Part shown: positions 1 to 9,753 of the stretch, piece by piece | Position numbering within the stretch: the stretch's first letter is position 1 | How the letters are laid out: every line of letters begins with the position of its first letter | Assembly: GCA_030730585.1 (NCBI GenBank) | Contig: JANQUV010000118.1 | Location: 15,539 to 61,309, forward strand | DNA: 45,771 nt | Direction of reading: 5' to 3' | From: Haliea sp. | GTDB taxonomy: Bacteria > Pseudomonadota > Gammaproteobacteria > Pseudomonadales > Halieaceae | Program-made: the position numbers and the translations under genes | Notes under the pieces: generated by a model | What the model was told of the DNA's origin: nothing | Seen by the model: only the letters and a program-made list of their open reading frames with translations | The model's database searches: none

Positions 1-1853
<1,853 letters not shown>

Positions 1854-1870
1854 TTAGTCGGGCGGGCTGC

Positions 1871-1876
1871 ATTGTA
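1871..1876 (-). promoter_or_regulatory. possible -10 element for parE
   Basis: The minus strand reads TACAAT here (5 of 6 to consensus), about 45 nt upstream of the parE ATG, in the 85-bp gap between cpdA and parE. No good -35 hexamer lies at 16–18 bp, so this is a weak prediction and parE may also be read from cpdA. Confidence 0.3.
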
Positions 1877-1911
1877 ACCCAGCGGCGCAGAGCCTGAGGC
1901 CCGTTTAGCGA

Positions 1912-2757
1912 CTAATCCTGAAGATAACCGCCGGAATTCAGGTCGACGCGGAAGGCCACGTCTTCAACCCGCGACAGGCCGGTTTCAATGCGCCCGTCGG
2001 CGTGCAGCTCCAGCCAGCGGTAGCCGGGCGCTGCGCTGTCGGCGCAGAATTTCTCACTGCCCGGCGCAAACTGCACGCAGGTTGAAGGCGATCCCATCAG
2101 GCGCCGCCCCTGCCATTCCTTGTCCACCGCCTGGTGAACATGCCCCCAAAGTACACCGCGCACCGCCGGAAACTCTGCAAGCACTAAAAACAGAGCATCG
2201 GCATCTGCCACCTTTTGCTCATCCAGCCAGTCGCAACCGATGGCGACCGGGTGATGATGCAGGCAAACCAAACTGAACAGGCCCTCCGCCGCGCCCTGCT
2301 CCAGCGCCTGGCGCAGCAGGGCCAACTGCTGCGCGCCAAGGTGACCGCCCACTTCGCCCGGCACTTGGGAATCCAGCATGACCAATTGCCAACCACCGAG
2401 GCGTATGTCGTTGCCGAGCAGGGTGCCGTCGGTATCCACTTCGACCATTTTTGCGCGGTCGTCGTGATTCCCCGGTATCCAGAACTGCGGTGCGCTGAAA
2501 CGGGCAAAATACTGCCGCAAGCGCTGATAGGCTTCGAGGAAACCGTGATTCGACATATCACCCGTGCCCAACACCGCATCAACCCGGGGCCGTTCGCGCA
2601 GGGCCAGGTCAATGACGGCCTGCAGCGAATGGTCGGTATCCATACCCAGCAACTTCCCGCCGGACTCACGGCAGAGATGGGTGTCAGTGAGCTGCAGCAG
2701 CCGCACCACCTCGTCGGAGACCGGAACCTTGACTGTCAGGCACTTTACAGCGGACAT
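1912..2757 (-). CDS. cpdA: 3',5'-cyclic-AMP phosphodiesterase CpdA
   Basis: A 281-residue metallophosphoesterase that hydrolyses cAMP to AMP and so tunes cAMP–CRP signalling. The calcineurin-like metal ligands are in order: DTH at residues 25–27, GTGD at 64–67, GNHDD at 96–100, a central LHHHP, and GHVHQ. The C-terminal block GSPSTCVQFAPGSEKFC followed by a Trp–Leu–Glu–Leu–His segment is typical of CpdA and not of generic metallophosphoesterases. Gene order parE–cpdA–DUF1249–tolC copies the E. coli locus. It starts 12 bp after the DUF1249 stop, so the two are probably co-transcribed. Length agrees with the E. coli protein (275 aa). Confidence 0.93.
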   Translation of the reverse strand: MSAVKCLTVKVPVSDEVVRLLQLTDTHLCRESGGKLLGMDTDHSLQAVIDLALRERPRVDAVLGTGDMSNHGFLEAYQRLRQYFARFSAPQFWIPGNHDDRAKMVEVDTDGTLLGNDIRLGGWQLVMLDSQVPGEVGGHLGAQQLALLRQALEQGAAEGLFSLVCLHHHPVAIGCDWLDEQKVADADALFLVLAEFPAVRGVLWGHVHQAVDKEWQGRRLMGSPSTCVQFAPGSEKFCADSAAPGYRWLELHADGRIETGLSRVEDVAFRVDLNSGGYLQD

Positions 2758-2769
2758 GGCGAACAGCGC

Positions 2770-3228
2770 TCAGTGAGTTCCGCGCGGCGCCAACGCCGGC
2801 ATCTGGCCCAGCCCGTTAGCCTGGCAATGCGTCAACCAATCGCCGAGAAACTGATTCTGTTGCAACTTTTCATCCTGCTGGAACATTTGCTGATTGGGAT
2901 AGGTATAACGAGGTTGAATACGGGCTTGCGACTGGAAGGCACCCACTTCCAGCATCCCGGCATCGTGATAAGCACGTACGTCGATCACCAGACTGCGCAA
3001 CCAGCGATCCTCGCCGTGCATTTGATGCAGGCGAAAAAACGTGGTGTAGCGGCTGCGCTCGAGCACTTCAAGGCGCACCCGGGCATCCGCTACTGCAAAC
3101 TCACGGCAATTGGACCTTTCATAATCCGGGAACAGCTGTAGCAGGCGGGCATAGTTCGCCTCACACAGCGCGTGCAGGCGCGAGAGATCCATTTTAAAAG
3201 GGCGCTTGCGTGCCCGCTGCACTGCCAT
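2770..3228 (-). CDS. yqiB: DUF1249 family protein (YqiB-like)
   Basis: A 152-residue soluble protein of unknown biochemical function, found beside cpdA and tolC in many gammaproteobacteria. Family features seen: an N-terminal LCEANYARLLQLFPDY segment, the RYTTFFRLHQ strand, VRAYHDAGMLEV, and the C-terminal YPNQQMFQQDEKLQQNQFL stretch followed by DWL. I chose the ATG at 3228 because AGGATT lies about 8 nt upstream and homology begins right after it. The reading frame stays open another 49 codons upstream, but that stretch lies in the divergent promoter region and has no family similarity. In E. coli nudF sits between this gene and tolC; here it is absent. Confidence 0.9.
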   Translation of the reverse strand: MAVQRARKRPFKMDLSRLHALCEANYARLLQLFPDYERSNCREFAVADARVRLEVLERSRYTTFFRLHQMHGEDRWLRSLVIDVRAYHDAGMLEVGAFQSQARIQPRYTYPNQQMFQQDEKLQQNQFLGDWLTHCQANGLGQMPALAPRGTH

Positions 3229-3302
3229 TGACTGAATCCTGTACGACGGAGAAATGGCTGCTGGCCGTACAATCACAAGCCCAGCTCCCTCCAAAAGCGT
3301 CG

Positions 3303-3311
3303 AGTGTAGCA
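3303..3311 (-). promoter_or_regulatory. extended -10 element, leftward to DUF1249
   Basis: On the minus strand the sequence is TGCTACACT, an extended -10 (TG, one base, TACACT), about 75 bp upstream of the DUF1249 ATG. The same 11 bases, TGCTACACTCG, occur in the opposite orientation in front of tolC. No convincing -35 is seen, as is common for extended -10 promoters. Confidence 0.45.
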
Positions 3312-3385
3312 CTTGTATTGGTGAAAACCGTGAGTAAATTACCGCTTTTGAGACCCTGTTAACGCATGCGGCCACGCGCTTGTGC

Positions 3386-3394
3386 TGCTACACT
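3386..3394 (+). promoter_or_regulatory. extended -10 element for tolC
   Basis: TGCTACACT, an extended -10 hexamer TACACT preceded by TG, lies 38 bp upstream of the tolC ATG. It forms an exact 11-bp inverted repeat with 3301–3311 (TGCTACACTCG on the other strand), so the two divergent promoters share the same core. An AGAGGA ribosome binding site follows 7 nt before the tolC start. Confidence 0.5.
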
Positions 3395-3432
3395 CGCTTT
3401 CGCAACTGCTCACGTAAGACAGAGGATTCAGA

Positions 3433-4854
3433 ATGAGAAAGACCGGAGCCGCATTGCTGGCGCTGGCGCTCTTTGCGAGTACCGCACCGGCCGGGGCAGA
3501 GTCCCTGGGCGATATTTACGAGCTGGCGCTGGCCAACGATGCACAGCTAAAAGCCGAAGAAGCACAGTATAAAGCGAATCTTGAAACCGAAAGGCTTAGC
3601 CTATCGCGCCTTTTGCCGCAAGTAAGCGCCAACTACGACTATACCGATGTCGACCGCAGCTCCTCCGACGAAAGTTTTTCTGTCGATGGCGGCTTTGGCG
3701 GTGGCCTCGAAACAGTACAAACACTGACCGACATCAACACCAGCCGTGAAGGGTATGAGGTTAACCTCAATCAGGCCCTGTTCGACCTGCCAGCCTGGTT
3801 CACCTTCCAGTCAGGCAAAGAATTCACCAAACAGGCAGAAGCCACCTTCGCCGCCAATCAGCAAAACCTCATTGTACGAGTGGCCGAAGCCTATTTGCTG
3901 GTGCTGCGCGCGCAAGACAACCTCGCCGCGTCCGAGGCCCAGGAGAAAGCCTTCGAACGGCAGCTGGAACAAACCCAACAGCGCTTTGAAGTGGGCCTGA
4001 TCGCCATCACCGATGTGTATGAAGCACAGGCGGCGCGCGATCTCTCACAGGTGAACCGCATTGTTGACGAGAATAACGTCTCTGTGGCGCTGGAGCGCCT
4101 GTCAGTATTGACCGGCCGCGCGCACGGCGAGCTGGACGTACTCAAGGCCGACTTTGCAGTCAAACCTCCGGTGCCTGCCGACCGCGCAGCCTGGGTAGAA
4201 TTCGCCTTGGAGAACAATTTTAACCTGAAGGCCTCGCGCTACGCCGAGGAAGCCGCGCGCCAGCTGGCCAAGGCCAACCAGATGGAGCACTCGCCCCGCC
4301 TGAGCGGCACCTATCGCTATTCCGACTACGAAACCGAAGGTGACCTCACCCGTACGCCCGCGACCGGCTTCGAAACCTCACCCGCTAGCGAGCTCGATGA
4401 AAATGTTTGGCAAATCCGCCTTGATGTGCCGCTTTACAGTGGCGGCGCCGTAAGCTCCAACCGGCGCAGGGCCGCACAGGAATTCAATGCGGCGCGCGAG
4501 AATCGCATTAATCTGGCGCGCACCACAGTCACCGACGCACGCTCGCTGCACATGACTGTCATCAGCGATGTGTCACGGGTAGCGGCGCGGGCACAGGCCA
4601 TCGTGTCGTCGAGGAGCGCCCTGGATGCCACTCAGGCAGGCTATGAAGTGGGCACAAGGAACGTTGTGGATGTGCTGAACGCGCAAAACACCGTGTTCGC
4701 CGCCCAGCGTGACTACGCCAACAGCCGGTACGACTACATTCTGAACAGCATGCGGCTCAAGGCGCAGGCCGGCCTGCTGAGCCCCGAGGATGTGTACCAG
4801 TTGAATGAATCGCTGGAGCCCGCACCCGCACCCACCGCCAGCAGCACTCCCTGA
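3433..4854 (+). CDS. tolC: TolC family outer membrane efflux channel
   Basis: Outer-membrane/periplasmic channel-tunnel protein, the exit duct for tripartite drug efflux pumps and type I secretion. The 473-residue product has a signal peptide (MRKTGAALLALALFASTAPAGA, cleavage after residue 22) followed by ESLGDIYELALANDAQLKA, the usual TolC start. Long alpha-helical, alanine- and glutamine-rich segments alternate with two beta regions (LPQVSANYDYTDV and its second-half counterpart SPRLSGTYRYSDYE), the two structural repeats of the family. The closing block VGTRNVVDVLNAQNTVFAAQ and YDYILNSMRLKAQAGLL is diagnostic. Length and location beside cpdA/DUF1249 suit true TolC better than a dedicated pump-operon channel, and no pump genes are adjacent. 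Confidence 0.95.
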   Translation: MRKTGAALLALALFASTAPAGAESLGDIYELALANDAQLKAEEAQYKANLETERLSLSRLLPQVSANYDYTDVDRSSSDESFSVDGGFGGGLETVQTLTDINTSREGYEVNLNQALFDLPAWFTFQSGKEFTKQAEATFAANQQNLIVRVAEAYLLVLRAQDNLAASEAQEKAFERQLEQTQQRFEVGLIAITDVYEAQAARDLSQVNRIVDENNVSVALERLSVLTGRAHGELDVLKADFAVKPPVPADRAAWVEFALENNFNLKASRYAEEAARQLAKANQMEHSPRLSGTYRYSDYETEGDLTRTPATGFETSPASELDENVWQIRLDVPLYSGGAVSSNRRRAAQEFNAARENRINLARTTVTDARSLHMTVISDVSRVAARAQAIVSSRSALDATQAGYEVGTRNVVDVLNAQNTVFAAQRDYANSRYDYILNSMRLKAQAGLLSPEDVYQLNESLEPAPAPTASSTP

Positions 4855-4861
4855 GCCAAAG

Positions 4862-4886
4862 GGGCCACGGCTGCGCGCCGTGGCCC
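4862..4886 (+). other. strong hairpin between tolC and the methyltransferase
   Basis: A perfect 10-bp inverted repeat, GGGCCACGGC / GCCGTGGCCC, with a 5-nt loop, starts 7 bp after the tolC stop and ends 9 bp before the next ATG. No T-run follows, so it is not a classic intrinsic terminator. It may cap the tolC 3' end or reduce translation of the next gene, which has no recognisable Shine–Dalgarno sequence. Confidence 0.6.
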
Positions 4887-4895
4887 TGCTATAAC

Positions 4896-5513
4896 ATGCT
4901 GCCCGGCCTGCCCGCTGACATTGACCAAATCAAAGGTTTCCTGCACCCGGAAGAGGCCGCAGCGCTGCACCGCTGGGCGCGCACCCAAAGTGCCGCTGGC
5001 CCGCTACTGGAAATTGGCAGCTACTGCGGTAAATCTACTCTGTATCTGGGCATTGCGGCGCGTGATAACGGCAGCACCGTGTTTGCATTGGACCATCACC
5101 GCGGATCGGAAGAGCACCAACTGGGCGAAATGTTCCACGACCCGGCACTCTATGATGCACAGATGGGCCAGGTGGATACTTTTAAAGAATTTCGCCGCAA
5201 CATAAGCCGCGCCGGGCTGGATGACACGGTGGTGCCTGTGGTGGCAGGGTCTGCCGCAGCCGCCAGACACTGGCAAACGCCGCTGGCCATGCTGTTCATT
5301 GATGGCGGCCATAGCCTCGACGCGGCACTCACCGATTACCGCTGCTGGGCAGGGCACCTGCAACGCGGCGGCATTTTAGCCATACACGATGTCTACCTCG
5401 ATGCAGCCCTCGGCGGGCAGGCACCGCGGGCTATTTATCGGCTGGCGTTACAGTCAGGCTTATTTGAATGCTGCGAGCAGGTGGAGAGCCTGGCAGTACT
5501 GCGTCGCCTCTGA
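4896..5513 (+). CDS. class I SAM-dependent methyltransferase (Methyltransf_24-like)
   Basis: A 205-residue Rossmann-fold protein. Motif I is LEIGSYCGKST (residues 38–48), followed by an acidic strand end at VFALDHHRG. The later motif LFIDGGHSLDAALTDYRCW (about 133–151) and GGILAIHDVY (158–167) are typical of the small methyltransferases placed among glycan genes, where acidic and histidine residues (D136, H139, H164, D165) often bind metal. The substrate cannot be told. It follows tolC by 41 bp on the same strand and faces the three-gene glycosyltransferase unit tail to tail (26 bp), so by neighbourhood it may act on the same glycan. No clear ribosome binding site is visible; a strong hairpin lies just upstream of the ATG. 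Confidence 0.8.
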   Translation: MLPGLPADIDQIKGFLHPEEAAALHRWARTQSAAGPLLEIGSYCGKSTLYLGIAARDNGSTVFALDHHRGSEEHQLGEMFHDPALYDAQMGQVDTFKEFRRNISRAGLDDTVVPVVAGSAAAARHWQTPLAMLFIDGGHSLDAALTDYRCWAGHLQRGGILAIHDVYLDAALGGQAPRAIYRLALQSGLFECCEQVESLAVLRRL

Positions 5514-5539
5514 GGTGGCCCTGAGGCCTGTGCCGGGCT

Positions 5540-6619
5540 TTACTGGTCGCGCCGCAAGCGTGCGGCAACATCCACGGTATCCAGCGGCAATAGCTGTACG
5601 CTGGTAAATAACTTGGCTGCCGGCGTGTGCCCGGTCAGCGCATCCGCCGCCAGCAGAATTGCCGCTGCGGTCCAGGTAGGCTGCTCTTCAGGCCACAGCA
5701 GGTCCTCGACAAACTGATAACCTGTCCAGTAAGCACCATCATCGGAACGCCACTGATGTAGCCAGCTGTAGAGTTCCACCGCCCGCGCATGGTCACCCGC
5801 GGCCAGCAAGGCCATCACCAACTCGCAGGATTCTGCTACCGTCACCCAGGGCTCATCGGCCACGCAACGGCAACCAAGGCCCGGATGTACAAATTCGTCC
5901 CAGCGCTCGGCCAAACGAGCGCGCGCCACCGAACCGCTAAGCGCGCCGCTAAGCACCGGGTAAAACCAATCCATCGAGAAGCGAGCCTTGCTCTCCCAGC
6001 TGCGGTCGAAGCGCTCCGGGCGCTGGCGCAGGGCCGTACCCAGTGCAGAACGTGCCTTGCCCCACTCAGGCCGCGATTCGCCCAAAGTCACGCTGATATT
6101 GATAGCGCATTCCAAGCTCTTGTAAATGGAACTACAGCCGGTCACCAACGCATCGCGCAGTGGCTCACCGGCGGTATTCACCGCCCAGTCAATTTCACCA
6201 TGGGAGCTCTGCAGCGCCACCACAAAGGCGATAGCAGCATCCACCGTAGGCCACAGCTCGCGCAGAAACGCGTCGTCACCGCTGATCAAAAAATGATGCC
6301 AGACGCCCGTGGCCACATAGGCCACAAAATTAGTCTCGCGCCGATGGTCGTTGTCTACGACCTCACCGCGGTAAGACGCCCACCAGCTGCCGTCGGCCAG
6401 CTGCCGCTCGGCGAGCCAGCGGTAGGCCCGCACCGCCGCCGCATATTCACCGCCAATGGACAGGCCCATGGCCGCTTCCACGTGATCCCAGGGATCGGTA
6501 TAGCCACCCTCGAACCAGGGAATTTCCCCACTGGGCCGTTGGCAGGCAAGCAGGTAGTCGACCGTTGGGCGCAAAAACTCCTGCGGGAAAAGGCCGCGGC
6601 TGAGGTATAGACCGCTCAC
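5540..6619 (-). CDS. toroidal QW-repeat protein ('prenyltransferase/squalene-oxidase repeat'-like), function unknown
   Basis: A 359-residue soluble protein with four QxxxG(x1-3)W-like blocks: Q27–G31–W35, Q73–G77–W79, Q137–G141–W145 and W290–G295–W298. These repeats mark alpha/alpha toroid folds (terpene cyclases, prenyltransferase beta chains, and (alpha/alpha)6 glycosidases). No DxDD or DDxxD terpene motif is present and there is no signal peptide, so a cyclase or prenyltransferase name would mislead; a sugar-acting (alpha/alpha)6 enzyme is equally possible. Acidic clusters such as YTDPWDHVEAAMG (40–52) and VEDLLWPEEQPTW (304–316) are candidate catalytic sites. The GTG start overlaps the upstream methyltransferase stop by 4 nt (GTGA), showing translational coupling and shared function with the GT4/methyltransferase pair. 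Confidence 0.7.
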   Translation of the reverse strand: MSGLYLSRGLFPQEFLRPTVDYLLACQRPSGEIPWFEGGYTDPWDHVEAAMGLSIGGEYAAAVRAYRWLAERQLADGSWWASYRGEVVDNDHRRETNFVAYVATGVWHHFLISGDDAFLRELWPTVDAAIAFVVALQSSHGEIDWAVNTAGEPLRDALVTGCSSIYKSLECAINISVTLGESRPEWGKARSALGTALRQRPERFDRSWESKARFSMDWFYPVLSGALSGSVARARLAERWDEFVHPGLGCRCVADEPWVTVAESCELVMALLAAGDHARAVELYSWLHQWRSDDGAYWTGYQFVEDLLWPEEQPTWTAAAILLAADALTGHTPAAKLFTSVQLLPLDTVDVAARLRRDQ

Positions 6620-7332
6620 TGGCCGGCCTCCGCACGAAAATAAAACACTACGCTTTTACCCAACAGCGGGTTCAAGCAACGCTCCAGTGTCCGCGTCAGC
6701 CAAGGTGCCTGCAGCAGGTCCCATACCAGCAAGCGATGGTACTGTCGCACCAGCCACTGTTGCTCGCCTTCGCGCCAAAACAGGCAGCGCAGCCACCAGT
6801 AGGGGGCATGCAAGGCATGCGCGCCATGCTGGTGAAAACCAGTAAAGCCGCAGCGCTCGATTTCTGCCCACAGCTGATTCCCACGGAAAATACGCAGGTG
6901 GCCCCCTGGCGTCTGGTGGTAACGCTTGCTCAGCGCCCAGCACAGGCGCTCCGGCCAGCGCCGCGGCACACTCACACAAAGCAACCCACCGGGTTTCAAT
7001 ACCCGGCGAATTTCCTCAAGCGTGGCGTGGTAGTCCGGAATATGCTCGAGGACTTCAGAGCAAATCACCTTGTCGAAGGTGGCATCCGCAAAGGGCAGGT
7101 TCAACGCCGATGCCTGCGTCAGGTGCAAATGTTTGCCGGCAACGCCGGCTTCCTCGAAATCGGCAAAGCGTGACTGCGTGGTGCATAAATCCTGATGCGA
7201 GAGATCCACCCCCACCGCGTGCACCGGCGCCTGCGTGTAGGCGGCAATCACATGACGGCCTTCGCCGCAGCCAAGGTCAAGCACGCAGTCGCCCTGCTGC
7301 AGCGGGAAATAGCGAAAATCAACCGTTTGCAT
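6616..7332 (-). CDS. class I SAM-dependent methyltransferase (Methyltransf_11)
   Basis: A 238-residue methyltransferase of the UbiE/Methyltransf_11 type. Motif I is VLDLGCGEGRH (residues 17–27), motif II the acidic end of AVGVDLSHQDL, motif post-I ASALNLPFADATFDKVICSEVLEHI, and motif III RVLKPGGLLCVSVPR. The C-terminal 90 residues are Trp/Arg-rich (YWWLRCLFWREGEQQWLVRQ) and may associate with the membrane or bind substrate. Its ATG lies 14 nt inside the end of the GT4 gene and its stop overlaps the next gene by 4 nt, so the three genes are one translationally coupled unit. It probably methylates the glycan or lipid-linked sugar made by the neighbouring glycosyltransferase; that is inference. 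Confidence 0.85.
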   Translation of the reverse strand: MQTVDFRYFPLQQGDCVLDLGCGEGRHVIAAYTQAPVHAVGVDLSHQDLCTTQSRFADFEEAGVAGKHLHLTQASALNLPFADATFDKVICSEVLEHIPDYHATLEEIRRVLKPGGLLCVSVPRRWPERLCWALSKRYHQTPGGHLRIFRGNQLWAEIERCGFTGFHQHGAHALHAPYWWLRCLFWREGEQQWLVRQYHRLLVWDLLQAPWLTRTLERCLNPLLGKSVVFYFRAEAGQ

Positions 7333-8620
7333 GGGTGATCACTTGCCGGTAGTAGGCGTCCATGTCGCGGGCACACACCTCCCAGCTGAATAATTCGAGA
7401 ATACGCTGGCGGCCGGCAGCGGCCAGCAGAGTGCGGCGCTGCGGATCCTGTAACAGGCTGTCAATGGCAGCGGCCAAAGCTTCGGCATCCCGCACCGGCA
7501 CCAACACACCAGCATCGCCTACCACTTCAGGCAGAGCACCGCCGTCAGTAGAAATCACCGGCACGCCACAGGCCATCGCTTCGCCGGCGGGTAAGCCGAA
7601 ACCTTCATAAATTGATGGCACTACAGCAATACTGGCCTCCGCGTAGTAACGGACCATATCGGCGGTGCTGATGCCGTTCACGCAGCGGATGCGATGGCCA
7701 ATGCCCAGCCGCTCTATCAACCGTTCCGTGCGCCCGCCTGACTCAGGCTTGCTGACCAGCAGCAATTCCAGCTCAGGGTAACGGCGCAGCAGGCGGGCCA
7801 TGGCCAGCAGCAGGTAGCGCAACCCTTTTAGCGGCGCATCGGCGGACGATGTCGCCATCAGCCTCAAGGGCTGCCGAACCACCTCGGGGAGGGGGCGAAA
7901 CTCTTCCGTATCAATGCCGTTGTGTACCAGCGCAATACCCGCCGGTTGCAGGCCAAAATCACGGGAAATGTCCTGCCGTGAGCAATCCGACACGGTGACC
8001 ACATGGTGTAACTGTTTGATCACCTTTTTTTGCATGGAAAGAAAAGAGTGCCAGCGGCGGATCAACAACCGCTGATGCCAGCGAGGCGCAGCCGCGAGAG
8101 CGATGCGCAGATCACTGGTTATCGGGTGATGCACCGTAGTGACGAGGGGCAAACCCATCGCCTGCAATTGCAACATGCCATAACTCAGGCTTTGATTGTC
8201 GTGAATGAGGTCGTAATCAGCGCAGTGTTCACGCAGGTACTTCACCGCGCGTCGACCAAAGGTATAGGGCTCGGCAAAGCCACCGGTCAGCTTGCTCACC
8301 CACTCGATAATGTTAGTGAATGAGCGCAGATGCCGCAGGCGCAGCGAACCGAGGCCATTTTCGAACAAATCAAGGCTGGGCAATTCAATTAGCCGCACAC
8401 GCGGGTCGAGCTCAGGATAAGGGGGCCCTGAAATCACATCTACCGTGTGGCCGGCGTCCACCAGGGCTTTGCTCAAATATTTGAGGTACACGCCCTGGCC
8501 ACCGGCGTGGGGCTTGCTGCGATACCCCAGCAAGGCAATACGCAAAGGCCGCAGCGCCACGGCTTGCGGCAACAGTGGAGCCTTAACCTCTGCGGCAAGA
8601 GCTGCCGGATGTTCACTCAC
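7319..8620 (-). CDS. glycosyltransferase family 4 protein
   Basis: A GT-B fold, retaining glycosyltransferase. The N-terminal domain opens with LRIALLGYRSKPHAGGQGVYL (glycine-rich acceptor loop); the C-terminal nucleotide-sugar domain contains HNGIDTEEFRPL, the ATSSADAPLKGLRYLLLA segment, and the EX7E-type motif PSIYEGFGLPAGEAMACGVPVI with STDGGALPEVVGDAG. I prefer the GTG at 8620 (433 aa). A GTG at 8773 would add 51 codons, but their codon use is unlike the rest (AGG, AGA, GTA) and they carry no family similarity. It heads the leftward unit GT4–methyltransferase–QW protein and is divergent from rfbA. Donor and acceptor are unknown; the rhamnose genes alongside make a nucleotide-sugar donor for surface glycan plausible. 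Confidence 0.88.
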   Translation of the reverse strand: MSEHPAALAAEVKAPLLPQAVALRPLRIALLGYRSKPHAGGQGVYLKYLSKALVDAGHTVDVISGPPYPELDPRVRLIELPSLDLFENGLGSLRLRHLRSFTNIIEWVSKLTGGFAEPYTFGRRAVKYLREHCADYDLIHDNQSLSYGMLQLQAMGLPLVTTVHHPITSDLRIALAAAPRWHQRLLIRRWHSFLSMQKKVIKQLHHVVTVSDCSRQDISRDFGLQPAGIALVHNGIDTEEFRPLPEVVRQPLRLMATSSADAPLKGLRYLLLAMARLLRRYPELELLLVSKPESGGRTERLIERLGIGHRIRCVNGISTADMVRYYAEASIAVVPSIYEGFGLPAGEAMACGVPVISTDGGALPEVVGDAGVLVPVRDAEALAAAIDSLLQDPQRRTLLAAAGRQRILELFSWEVCARDMDAYYRQVITHANG

Positions 8621-8789
8621 TACTGTATCAAGCTGCCTGATAACGGCGCCTCTTGCAATGGAGTTCAGAGAGGTGGGCCGAAGCCCGGAATTCGCTACCC
8701 GTGCATCAGGCTGCCCCGTGATTCTAGCAGTGTCGCGGGGGGGGAGACCAGTCCTGTCCGTCGGGAACAGCACCGATCACCGCGCCTTG

Positions 8790-8819
8790 TCGTCAATTGG
8801 GTGCATGTTCCCGTATAAT
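8790..8819 (+). promoter_or_regulatory. sigma-70 type promoter for rfbA
   Basis: A perfect -10 TATAAT lies at 8814–8819. Eighteen bp upstream is TCGTCA (8790–8795), a 4-of-6 match to the -35 consensus. Expected transcription start near 8826 leaves about 22 nt before the rfbA ATG at 8848. It also argues against the TTG at 8797, which lies within the promoter. Confidence 0.65.
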
Positions 8820-8847
8820 CGCTGCTTTTCAGCTGACCGGGTCCCGT

Positions 8848-9753
8848 ATGGCCGCTACGCATTACAAGGGCATCATTCTCGCGGGTGGATCGGGCACACG
8901 CCTGCACCCACTCACCAGCACGGTGAGCAAGCAGTTGATGCCGGTGTACGACAAACCGATGATCTACTACCCATTGGCGACACTCATGCTAGCCGGCATT
9001 CGCGATATCCTGGTCATCACCACGCCACGGGATCAGGCGGCCTTTGGCGACTTGCTCGGCGATGGCAGCCAGTGGGGCGTGAACATTCAGTACACCGTGC
9101 AGCCCAACCCCGATGGCTTGGCACAGGCCTTCCTGCTCGGCGCGGACTTTATCGGCAACAGCCCCTGCGCGCTGGTGCTGGGCGACAATATTTTCTACGG
9201 TGGCGGGTTTACCCAGAGCCTGCGCAAAGCGGCCCAAAGCCAGGCCGGGGCCTCCGTCTTTGCCTATTATGTGCAAGACCCGGAGCGTTACGGCGTGGTG
9301 AGCTTTAACACTCATGGCGTTGCCATAGACATCGAGGAAAAGCCCGCCAAGCCACGCTCTCACTACGCCGTGACCGGGCTCTATTTTTATGACAACGATG
9401 TCGTGGATATCGCCCGTGGGATTAAACCCTCTGCTCGCGGCGAGCTGGAAATTACCGATGTGAACAAAGCCTACCTGGCCCGCGGTGACCTGCGCGTAGA
9501 AGTCATGAGCCGCGGCACCGCCTGGCTCGACACCGGCACACATAACTCTCTGCTGGATGCCGCAAATTTCATACGCGTGGTGGAAGAGCGCCAGGGCCTG
9601 AAGATCGCCTGCCCGGAAGAGGTCGCCTACCGCATGGGATATATCGACGCGGACAAACTGCTGGCGCTGGCAGCGCCGCTGGAAAAAAGCGGCTACGGCC
9701 TGTATCTGAAGCAACTGCTGGACCACGACGGAGTCATGGGTAATGATTTTTGA
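8848..9753 (+). CDS. rfbA: glucose-1-phosphate thymidylyltransferase
   Basis: First step of dTDP-L-rhamnose synthesis: glucose-1-phosphate plus dTTP gives dTDP-glucose and pyrophosphate. The 301-residue protein has the nucleotidyltransferase signature [14 protein letters not shown] (residues 10–23), the [16 protein letters not shown] block, the LGDNIFYG strand with the metal-binding Asp, [19 protein letters not shown], and the C-terminal [17 protein letters not shown] typical of RmlA. The ATG at 8848 gives the normal N-terminus. It overlaps rfbC by 11 nt. The companion enzymes RfbB and RfbD are made from the opposite strand 2–3 kb away, so the pathway is complete but split. Confidence 0.96.
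   Translation: MAATHYKGIILAGGSGTRLHPLTSTVSKQLMPVYDKPMIYYPLATLMLAGIRDILVITTPRDQAAFGDLLGDGSQWGVNIQYTVQPNPDGLAQAFLLGADFIGNSPCALVLGDNIFYGGGFTQSLRKAAQSQAGASVFAYYVQDPERYGVVSFNTHGVAIDIEEKPAKPRSHYAVTGLYFYDNDVVDIARGIKPSARGELEITDVNKAYLARGDLRVEVMSRGTAWLDTGTHNSLLDAANFIRVVEERQGLKIACPEEVAYRMGYIDADKLLALAAPLEKSGYGLYLKQLLDHDGVMGNDF

Noticed and set aside
1854-1915. 7-bp inverted repeat TTAGTCG/CGACTAA flanking the parE–cpdA gap
   Set aside because: Loop of 48 nt and only 7 bp; expected by chance at this length.
2215-3141. 308-codon open frame on the plus strand antisense to cpdA and DUF1249
   Set aside because: It lies opposite two well-supported conserved genes, has no ribosome binding site or family similarity, and is explained by GC-rich codon bias on the other strand.
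5789-6610. 273-codon plus-strand open frame opposite the QW-repeat gene
   Set aside because: Low-complexity His/Arg/Ala-rich translation typical of an antisense shadow; the minus-strand protein is coherent and coupled to its neighbours.
5540-6619. Calling this gene a prenyltransferase or squalene cyclase
   Set aside because: QW-like repeats are present, but no DxDD, DDxxD or zinc ligands of those enzymes are seen, so the specific name is not supported.
8621-8773. N-terminal 51-codon extension of the GT4 glycosyltransferase from a GTG at 8773
   Set aside because: Codon use changes to rare AGA/AGG/GTA codons, homology starts much later, and no ribosome binding site is seen; the GTG at 8620 is preferred.
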